Assembly: GCA_038319025.1 (NCBI GenBank)
Contig: JBBQCW010000002.1
Coordinates: forward strand, 62,001-126,000
DNA length: 64,000 nt
Direction: 5' to 3'
Source of the DNA: JBBQCW01 sp038319025
GTDB lineage: Bacteria; Actinomycetota; Thermoleophilia; Solirubrobacterales; Solirubrobacteraceae
Within the stretch, counting starts at the first letter, position 1; each line of letters opens with the position of its first letter. Positions 57,799 to 64,000 of this stretch are shown in pieces. A model generated the notes under the pieces. That model saw nothing but the letters and a program-made list of their open reading frames with translations, made no database searches and was not told the origin of the DNA. Made by a program: the position numbers and the translations under genes.

Positions 57799-59000
57799 GC
57801 CCTAGAAGACTCCGAAACCAACTCGCGATACACCAGAGATGTCTGCCGCGCCACGTCGGCCCATTCGAAGCTGAGGACGTGCTCGGAGGCTTCGGCCACA
57901 AGGCGTTCACGCAGTTCGGTGTCGGTGAGCATCCGCTCGATCATCACGCCTAGGTGATCGGCGTCGCCGCCGTTGAAGCGCAGCCCGACCTTCTCCCCTG
58001 CGGGCACCACTTCCCGCAGCCCGCCGGTGTCGGCGACGATGCAGGGGCAGCCGCTGGCCATCGCTTCGAGGGCGACGAGCCCGAATGGCTCGAACAGGCT
58101 GGGGACCACGCAGAGATCGGCGATCCGGTAGAGCGAGTGCAGCACGTCATCACCGATCCAGCCCAGGAACGTGCCGTGCTCCATCAGACCGAGTGCGTCG
58201 GCCTGCGCGCGCAGTTCGGCCTCGTGCGTGCCGGACCCGGCCACCAGGAAGCGGACGTTGCCCACGCGGGCGATGACGCCCTCAGGGCCGCCCAGCGCTT
58301 CGAGTGCGAGCTGGAACCCTTTCTCGTAGACGAGCCGACCGACCAGGATCACCAGCTGCTCATCCACCGCCGCGAAGTTGGCTCGCAGCGTGATGAGGTC
58401 GTCGACGGGCTGCAGGTCGAGCGGGTCGATGCCGTTCGGGATCACGTTGATGCGGTCTTCGTCCAGGCCGAAGATGTCCGCCACGTGCCCCTGCATGTAA
58501 TGCGAGCAGGTGATCACGCGGTCCGCGCGGTTGGTGATCCACTGCTCGACGCCATGGATGTAGCTCTGCGGGTGCTTGTCGACCCAACCTTGATGGCGGC
58601 CGAACTCCGTCGCGTGGATGGTGACCACGAGCGGGCAGCGGAACCGGTTGGCGAGGTGGTCCCCGGCGACGCCGACCAGCCAGTCGTGGCCGTGGACCAA
58701 GTCGAAGTCGATGCTGTCGCCCAGTTCCACACCGGCGGCGAGCATGTCGGCATTCATGTGCTCGATCCAGGTGACGAACTCGCCCAGCTCGTCGGGGCGC
58801 TTGGGCTCGCGGACGCGGTGCACCATCACGCCGTTCATCAGCTCTTCGGCGGGCATCGTTTCGCCCCCGCGCGTAAGAACGTGGATCTCCGCTCCCTGGG
58901 CCACGAGCGCCTCGGACAGCTTGCGTACGTGGCGCGCCAGCCCGCCCTCCACCACCGGCGGGTACTCCCAGGAGAGGATGAGGACGGTCGGTGGGGTCAC
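57795..59000 (-). CDS. GT4 family glycosyltransferase (alpha-glucan, Rv3032-like)
   Basis: A 401-residue GT4/GT-B enzyme: PPVVEGGLARHVRKLSEALVAQGAEIHVLTRG, VHGHDWLV, VTIHATEFGRHQGW, IPNGIDP, GRLVYEKGFQLALEA and PSLFEPFGLVALEAMASGCPCIVADTGGLREVV. It resembles alpha-1,4-glucosyltransferases such as Rv3032. GTG start overlaps the GH57 stop (GTGA). With GH57 and a methyltransferase it forms a glucan cluster. Confidence 0.88.
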   Translation of the reverse strand: MTPPTVLILSWEYPPVVEGGLARHVRKLSEALVAQGAEIHVLTRGGETMPAEELMNGVMVHRVREPKRPDELGEFVTWIEHMNADMLAAGVELGDSIDFDLVHGHDWLVGVAGDHLANRFRCPLVVTIHATEFGRHQGWVDKHPQSYIHGVEQWITNRADRVITCSHYMQGHVADIFGLDEDRINVIPNGIDPLDLQPVDDLITLRANFAAVDEQLVILVGRLVYEKGFQLALEALGGPEGVIARVGNVRFLVAGSGTHEAELRAQADALGLMEHGTFLGWIGDDVLHSLYRIADLCVVPSLFEPFGLVALEAMASGCPCIVADTGGLREVVPAGEKVGLRFNGGDADHLGVMIERMLTDTELRERLVAEASEHVLSFEWADVARQTSLVYRELVSESSRA

Positions 59001-60403
59001 GGCTCGAGCAGCGGTGCGGTTGACGCGTGCGGCGCAAGGTGGCGCACCGAAGCGCTCGCCGAGGGTAGCTGGTCCAGTGCGTCGGTCAGACCCTGCAGGT
59101 GACCGGCCAGGCGCTCACGCGGATAGTCGCCCGCCTGCTCACGGTGTGCCATGAACGCCCAATCGCTGGCCTGTACGGCCAGCAGCGCGCGCGCGACGTC
59201 CTCGCTGACCGTCGGGCCGGCAGCCACCACGCGTAGTTCGGCGTCGCGCAGGCTGACGGCGATGTCGGCCACATCGGGTGCCGACCAGGTCTGCAGCGTG
59301 TGCGGGTCCCCCCACGTGGTGGTCGCGCCGTAGCCAACGGGTACGGCGACAGTGTCGACGGCGGCGAGCGCGTCGTCCAACCCCACGAGGGGCAGCCCGA
59401 CACGCCGGGCCTCGCGGGCGAACGCCGCGAGAAACACCGGGCCCTCATGCCACCAGTGCCCGAACAGCTCGGTGTCGAAGGCCAGGACGCACAGCCCTCC
59501 GTTTGCTATCCGCGCGGCGCACCGGGCCACGTAGTCGGCGGCGTCGGCCTCGGCCTGGGCGTGGGCCCGGGCCAAGTCGTAGACGGCGCCGTCGTTTGCC
59601 CAGGGATGGTGATCTCGACTCGTACGGTGGTGATAGTCGCGGTACGCCGCACCGCCCGGGTAGCCGGCGGCACCCCACACGACATCGATCAAGGCGCGAT
59701 CGATCGGCACCAGAATCGGCCCATCGCCGGAGCGCAGCGGCGTCAGGTGCCGCGCGTCGCCCAACCCGAAGATATCGGTCAGCTCAACGCATACGGCATG
59801 CACGCCGGCCTCTTCCAGAAAATGATCCAGCCACGGCGCGTACGCACATTCCGGCAGCCAGAACCCGCCACCCCAATCTCCGAACCGTCTGCGATGGGAG
59901 GCAATTCCGGTCTCAACCTGCAGACGCACGCCGGCGTCGGTGGCCAGCAGCGGCAACACGGCGTGTGTGGCGCTGCTCGTCCAGGAGACAAACGGCGCAA
60001 GCCGGGCGAGCAGCCCGTCGGCGCCCAGCCCGGCGACGGCGTCGGCCGACGCGGCGTACTCCGCGCAAGCGCGTTCCAGTTCGACGGCGAGATCCTCCCG
60101 ACCGGCTTCGCGGCAGGCGTCGATGTCGAGCACGTGCGAGGCGCGTCGTAGGTCGTGCAGGAACGCCTCGCAGCGCTCCATCGCCCCGGGCGCCTGCAGT
60201 TGGTCAGCGAGCACCGGCGTGACCGACACCGTGAACGGGGCGCCCTCTTTCAGAACGTCCAGCAATGGCAGGTAGCTGGTGGCGATCGCCTCCCACAGCC
60301 ACTCCTCGCCGAACGGCCAGGTACCGAAGCCTTCGACGTACGGCATGTGTGTGTGAAGGACGAGTGCGACCTGGCCCGCACCAGACGGGCCTGTCGGGGT
60401 CAC
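58997..60403 (-). CDS. GH57 (DUF1957) 1,4-alpha-glucan branching enzyme
   Basis: A 468-residue GH57 enzyme. VALVLHTHMPYV opens the barrel; the nucleophile Glu185 is in GGGFWLPECAY and the acid/base Asp310 in VLAFDTELFGHWWHEGP, followed by the DUF1957 helical end. GTG at 60403 is preferred because it overlaps the methyltransferase stop by four bases; 60412 is an alternative. It should branch the alpha-glucan made by the GT4 enzyme. Confidence 0.9.
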   Translation of the reverse strand: MTPTGPSGAGQVALVLHTHMPYVEGFGTWPFGEEWLWEAIATSYLPLLDVLKEGAPFTVSVTPVLADQLQAPGAMERCEAFLHDLRRASHVLDIDACREAGREDLAVELERACAEYAASADAVAGLGADGLLARLAPFVSWTSSATHAVLPLLATDAGVRLQVETGIASHRRRFGDWGGGFWLPECAYAPWLDHFLEEAGVHAVCVELTDIFGLGDARHLTPLRSGDGPILVPIDRALIDVVWGAAGYPGGAAYRDYHHRTSRDHHPWANDGAVYDLARAHAQAEADAADYVARCAARIANGGLCVLAFDTELFGHWWHEGPVFLAAFAREARRVGLPLVGLDDALAAVDTVAVPVGYGATTTWGDPHTLQTWSAPDVADIAVSLRDAELRVVAAGPTVSEDVARALLAVQASDWAFMAHREQAGDYPRERLAGHLQGLTDALDQLPSASASVRHLAPHASTAPLLEP

Positions 60404-61212
60404 GGGTGGCACACCGCCACCAGATCCAGCGCACCGTCCAGATCGGGGCCGGCCGGCCGCAGCGCGAAGTCACGTACCGACAGCGCCGGCGTGAACCGGT
60501 CGTAGAACCACTCGGTGATGCCCAGCCGCGCATGGATCGCATCCCAGCCGGCATGCCTGAGCGCCATCTCGTGCACTCGCAGCCGGCGGGCGTGAAACAG
60601 GCCGTACAGCTCGACCCGAGAGAAGTGCTCGTCCAGCAGGGCGCGGAACTCCTCCGGGCGGTACTCGTGCACGTGCCACGGGTTGCCGGAGCGCTCGGCG
60701 CCTTCGGGCGCCAGCGTCAGAACGTTGGGGGTCGACACGTACACCGCGGCGTCTTCGCTGGCTGAGACCAGCGAGGAAAAGTGGTCGAGCAGCGCGCCGG
60801 GGTTCTCCACGTGTTCGATCGTCTGCAGGAAGACGACGGCGTCGGCCGGCTCGGCGTACGCGTCGATCAGGGCGCGCTCAAAGCGCAGGCCCGCCGCCGT
60901 GTAACGCAGCCTCGCATGCTCGTGAGCATCCGGGTTGGCGTCGACGCCGACCACATCGGAGGCGGTGCGGGCCAGCACCTGCGACCCGTAGCCCTCACCA
61001 CAGGCCATGTCCACCACGCGCAGGCCTCCGACGCGATCACGGATCCACTCATAGACCACGAGATGGCGCTGGTACCAATAGTTCTCCAGCGGCACGTCGG
61101 GCAGCGTGCGCTCCCCCGTCAACTCCAGCGGCGGGACGCCGGGCGGCTGGTCGGCCTGAAAAACGCGCGGGGCGTCTGGGTCGGTGCGTTCGGGGGCGTC
61201 GGTGTCGGCCAT
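60400..61212 (-). CDS. SAM-dependent methyltransferase of the glucan cluster (Rv3030-like)
   Basis: A 270-residue methyltransferase: ENYWYQRHLVVYEWI, VVDMACGEGYGSQVLA (SAM), GVDANPDA and VFLQTIEHVENPGALLDHF. In mycobacteria Rv3030 has the same place before a GH57 and a GT4 gene. It may methylate the polysaccharide or its cap, by analogy. TAGCGT lies ten bases before the ATG. Confidence 0.85.
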   Translation of the reverse strand: MADTDAPERTDPDAPRVFQADQPPGVPPLELTGERTLPDVPLENYWYQRHLVVYEWIRDRVGGLRVVDMACGEGYGSQVLARTASDVVGVDANPDAHEHARLRYTAAGLRFERALIDAYAEPADAVVFLQTIEHVENPGALLDHFSSLVSASEDAAVYVSTPNVLTLAPEGAERSGNPWHVHEYRPEEFRALLDEHFSRVELYGLFHARRLRVHEMALRHAGWDAIHARLGITEWFYDRFTPALSVRDFALRPAGPDLDGALDLVAVCHP

Positions 61213-61225
61213 CGGGCCGGCGACG

Positions 61226-62566
61226 CTACCGCGCCACGCCGACCAGCGGCGGTGCGCTGGAGGCTACGGGCGAAGATCCGAGGCGCACCTCGCCACCGCG
61301 CGACGGCGACGTGGTGATGAAGCGCGGCACGGCCCCCTCGGGCTCGCCCACGGCCTCCAGATGCACCGAGCGCGTAACCGCGCGCAGCACGACCTCCATC
61401 TCCGTCAGCGCGAACGAGGCCCCGATACAGCGGCGTGTCCCGCCGCCGAACGGGATCCAGGAATACGTGCCGGGCTTGGTGTCCAGCCAGCGCTCGGGCT
61501 TGAAGGTCCCTGGGTCGGGATAGATCTCCGGGTTGCGATGTACGAGGTAGATACTCGGCGCCACCTTCTCGCCGACGGGGATATCGAAGCCGCCGACCTC
61601 GATCGGCTCCTTGACCACACGCAGCACGTTGTTCAGCACGGGCCGCAAGCGCAGCGCCTCTTTGGCGACCGCCTCCGCGTAAACCGTCTCGTCCGTGTGG
61701 GACTCGGCCTCCAGCACGGCCAGGCGGGCAGGGTCACGGGTGAGCCGCTCGAAGGCCCAGGCCAGCGCGGTCGCCGTGGTTTCGTGCCCGGCGACGATCA
61801 ACGTGACGAGTTCGTCGCGTAGTTCGGCGTCCGTCATCGACGCGCCGTCCTCATCGCGGGCGAGCAGCAGCATCGACAGGATGTCCGTGCGCTCCTCCAG
61901 ATCCGTCGCGTCGCGTCGCTCCCGGATCAGGCGATACAGCGCGTCATCCACGGGCGTGACGTACGGGGCGAACATCCGCTTGACCACACGGTGCTCAGGG
62001 CCCAGGAAGGCGGAGATGAGCAGGATCCGCGGCGCGCCGATCCATTCGAGCAGGCGCAGCAACGGCGCCTCGATGCGGTCGTGTTCCTCCTGCCCGCGGG
62101 TGCCGAGGACCACGTCCAGGATCACTTCGAGCGCGATCGCCTGCGCGTGCGGCCGCAGTGAGAACGGGCGCCCCGGAGGCATGCGATGGACCTGTCGTTC
62201 AGCGGCGTGCTCCATCGCCTCGCGCTGCGCACGCAGGTGGTCTCCGTGCAGGGTGGGCAGCAGGAGTCGGCGCTGACGCAGGTGGGGATCCTCGTCCAGC
62301 AACAGGAGGGAATGACTGCCCAACGGCGGCCCGAGAATGGCGTTGGCCTCACCGGCGTGCAGCACCTTGGGCGATGCGGTGAAGACCTGGCGGATCGCGT
62401 CCGGATGGCAGACGATGTTCCACGGCTTGGGCTCGAAGTGCAGGCGGAACACGTCACCGTATTGCGCCTGCAGTTTCTCTGACCACGAGTCCTCCCCCCG
62501 CATCAGCATCGCCATCTGCATCGGGCGCGGGAGGCGCGGGCCGGGCGGTGTGCGCAGGGAGGCCAT
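61226..62566 (-). CDS. Cytochrome P450
   Basis: A 446-residue P450: oxygen-activating I-helix AGHETT (259-264), ExxR (Glu303, Arg306), PERW and the heme loop PFGGGTRRCIGAS with the axial Cys380. It has no membrane anchor. The plan suits a soluble bacterial monooxygenase, substrate unknown. ATG at 62566 has TATCCT (62573-62578, minus) six bases upstream, and the operator-like palindrome 62584-62598 lies over its -35 region. Confidence 0.93.
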   Translation of the reverse strand: MASLRTPPGPRLPRPMQMAMLMRGEDSWSEKLQAQYGDVFRLHFEPKPWNIVCHPDAIRQVFTASPKVLHAGEANAILGPPLGSHSLLLLDEDPHLRQRRLLLPTLHGDHLRAQREAMEHAAERQVHRMPPGRPFSLRPHAQAIALEVILDVVLGTRGQEEHDRIEAPLLRLLEWIGAPRILLISAFLGPEHRVVKRMFAPYVTPVDDALYRLIRERRDATDLEERTDILSMLLLARDEDGASMTDAELRDELVTLIVAGHETTATALAWAFERLTRDPARLAVLEAESHTDETVYAEAVAKEALRLRPVLNNVLRVVKEPIEVGGFDIPVGEKVAPSIYLVHRNPEIYPDPGTFKPERWLDTKPGTYSWIPFGGGTRRCIGASFALTEMEVVLRAVTRSVHLEAVGEPEGAVPRFITTSPSRGGEVRLGSSPVASSAPPLVGVAR

Positions 62567-62583
62567 CGCGTCAGGATACGCCC

Positions 62584-62598
62584 TTGACACCCTGTCAA
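62584..62598. promoter_or_regulatory. Operator-like palindrome between P450 and methyltransferase
   Basis: TTGACA-CCC-TGTCAA, identical in both arms and centre length to 23820-23834 at the R2lox/TetR gene pair. It lies 17 bases upstream of the P450 start and 39 bases before the methyltransferase start. A smaller palindrome GTGAG-N4-CTCAC follows at 62600-62613. Confidence 0.65.
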
Positions 62599-62637
62599 CG
62601 TGAGAGACCTCACACGCCCGCTACCCTCCCGCGCCTT

Positions 62638-63549
62638 ATGGCCGCACCCGCGACACCCGAAGCCATCCGCGACGTCAACACCCGATACCACGACGGGGCA
62701 GCGGCCGCGTACGACGCCAAGTGGGGCATCAATTACGGTCCCACCGGTCTGAACCAAGTGCTCGGCAAGCTCGAGAAAGCACTCGGCGGGCCACTCCCCC
62801 ACGCGGCACGCGCGCTGGAAATAGGTGCGGGCACCGGCTATTTCTCCTTGAACCTTCTGCTCGCCGGGAAGATCGACGCGGCGACGTGCACCGACATCTC
62901 CCTCGGCATGCTCGACACGCTGCAGACCAATGCCGACCGGCTTGGGCTGATGGTGGAGACGGCGGCCTGTGACGCCGAGGCGCTGCCGTTCGAGGACGGC
63001 TCCTTCGACCTGGTCATCGGGCACGCGATCCTGCACCACATCCCGGATCTGTCCGCGGCGTTCGCCGAGTTCCACCGGGTGCTGGCGCCGGGCGGCATCG
63101 TGATCTTTGCCGGCGAGCCTTCGCGTACCGGTGACCGCATCGCCGCGGTGCCCAAGCGAACGGCGATCGCCGTGGCTCCCGCATGGCGCGCCGCCATCCG
63201 GGCCCAACCCGCCGACGCGGGCCACAGCGATGGAGGCGCCGAGAATCACAAGCTGGAGCAGCACGTGGACGTGCACGCCTTCACCCCCGCTCAACTCAGC
63301 GGGTTCGCCCGTGGCGCCGGGCTCACCGACGTGCGCGTGACCGGCGAGGAACTGCTGGCCAACTGGTTCGGCTGGACCAACCGGGCGCTGGAGTCCACCG
63401 CCAACCCGGAGACCGTCCCGATGGCCTGGAAGCACTACGCCCACCGTGGGTACCTCGCGTTGCAGGTCGTCGACCGTCGGTTACTGGAAGGCCGCCTTCC
63501 GCCGGCGATCTTCTACAACCTCATGGTTGCGGCGCGGCGTCCGTCGTAG
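62638..63549 (+). CDS. Class I SAM-dependent methyltransferase
   Basis: A 303-residue methyltransferase: ALEIGAGTGYFSLNLL (SAM), CDAEALPFEDGSFDLVIGHAILHHIPDL and FHRVLAPGGIVIFAGEPSR. Together with the divergent P450 it may tailor the same molecule. TACCCT lies ten bases before the ATG. The last 29 bases overlap the convergent photolyase gene. Confidence 0.88.
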   Translation: MAAPATPEAIRDVNTRYHDGAAAAYDAKWGINYGPTGLNQVLGKLEKALGGPLPHAARALEIGAGTGYFSLNLLLAGKIDAATCTDISLGMLDTLQTNADRLGLMVETAACDAEALPFEDGSFDLVIGHAILHHIPDLSAAFAEFHRVLAPGGIVIFAGEPSRTGDRIAAVPKRTAIAVAPAWRAAIRAQPADAGHSDGGAENHKLEQHVDVHAFTPAQLSGFARGAGLTDVRVTGEELLANWFGWTNRALESTANPETVPMAWKHYAHRGYLALQVVDRRLLEGRLPPAIFYNLMVAARRPS

Positions 63550-64000
63550 CGGCCGAGACCGCCCGGTAGCGGTCCATCGTCACCTGACGCTCCAAGGCGT
63601 GATCGACGATGCGGTCCGGGTAGTGGCTACCCAGGACGCAGGCCGCATCGCGCTGCTGGGCCTCGCTCATGCGCCACGGCTCGGCGATGTGATCGGTCGG
63701 AACGCCCTCCAGCTCGGGCACCCAGCGCCTGACGTACTCGCCCTGCGGGTCGAACTTCTGCGCCTGCAGGACAGGGTTGAAGATGCGCCGAAAGTACGGG
63801 GCCGGATCAACACCGGTGGAGGCCACCCACTGCCAGTTGCCGTTGTTCTGGGAGGGCTCACCATCCAGCAGCAAACGCTCGAACCACGATTCGCCGTCGC
63901 GCCAGTTCAGGTGCAGGTCCTTGGTCAGGAACGAGCCGACCACCATCCGCGCGCGGTTGTGCATCCAGCCCGTCGCCGCGAGCTGGCGCATCCCGGCGTC
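63521..64000 (-). CDS. phrB: Deoxyribodipyrimidine photolyase, C-terminal part (runs off window)
   Basis: The visible 159 residues are the FAD-binding C-terminal end of a class I photolyase: MRQLAATGWMHNRARMVVGS (first 20), FLTKDLHLNWRDGESWF, NNGNWQWVASTG, DPAPYFRRIFNPVLQAQKFDPQGEYVRRWVPEL. It repairs UV cyclobutane dimers with light. The 5' end lies beyond the window. Confidence 0.94.
   Translation of the reverse strand, partial: DAGMRQLAATGWMHNRARMVVGSFLTKDLHLNWRDGESWFERLLLDGEPSQNNGNWQWVASTGVDPAPYFRRIFNPVLQAQKFDPQGEYVRRWVPELEGVPTDHIAEPWRMSEAQQRDAACVLGSHYPDRIVDHALERQVTMDRYRAVSAATTDAAPQP

Noticed and set aside
1..64000. Insertion sequences, prophage, integrase or toxin-antitoxin genes
   Set aside because: No transposase, integrase or phage structural motif and no paired terminal repeats were seen on either strand.

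Overview
The window is very GC-rich DNA coding on both strands with almost no gaps, and it looks chromosomal. The gene content suggests an actinobacterium, probably of the class Thermoleophilia (Solirubrobacterales-like). This rests on a Ddn/F420-type nitroreductase, an R2lox oxidase beside a TetR gene, a GH57/GT4/methyltransferase set resembling mycobacterial Rv3030-Rv3032, many secreted proteins of families I associate with Thermoleophilia, and many start codons preceded by a TAnnnT hexamer only 6-7 bases upstream, as in leaderless actinobacterial transcripts. The lineage is an inference, since no rRNA gene is present.

Layout. 1-2.9 kb: end of a secreted protein gene, msrB, a pair of crcB fluoride channel genes and a secreted glycosidase-like protein. 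2.9-11.3 kb: a complete Kdp potassium system on the minus strand, in the order histidine kinase, kdpE, small membrane ORF, kdpF, kdpA, kdpC, kdpB, KdpD sensor half, Usp protein. 11.4-17.3 kb: an accessory stretch with a Ddn-like enzyme, a DUF429 protein, small membrane proteins, a trypsin-like protease, a lipoprotein and a propeller-like secreted protein. 17.4-21.4 kb: a potABCD-type polyamine ABC transporter. 21.5-24.5 kb: a second glycosidase-like protein, a cupin, and R2lox divergent from a TetR gene across a palindrome. 24.5-34.1 kb: a housekeeping series (WecA-like transferase, glyA, GNAT, tsaC, prmC, prfA, then after an insertion DUF1385 and rpmE).

34.2-52 kb: acyl-CoA and branched-chain catabolism. 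It holds etfB-etfA-ETF:quinone oxidoreductase under a nested palindrome, a two-subunit mutase whose active-site residues fit isobutyryl-CoA rather than methylmalonyl-CoA, a cupredoxin gene between the two mutase subunits, two acyl-CoA dehydrogenases, a thiolase, a HAD phosphatase and the mutase chaperone MeaB. A three-module secreted pentapeptide-repeat protein and a small MBL/CMD/VOC operon lie among them.

52-64 kb: a TetR/MBL pair with two operator palindromes over the start sites, a left-handed beta-helix acyltransferase, DUF6159, secreted and cytosolic small proteins, a GST-like protein, a three-gene alpha-glucan cluster (methyltransferase, GH57 branching enzyme, GT4), a cytochrome P450 divergent from a methyltransferase, and the end of a photolyase gene. 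The P450/methyltransferase gap carries the same TTGACA-N3-TGTCAA palindrome as the R2lox/TetR gap, which suggests one regulon. I saw no insertion sequences, prophage, tRNA, rRNA or CRISPR array.
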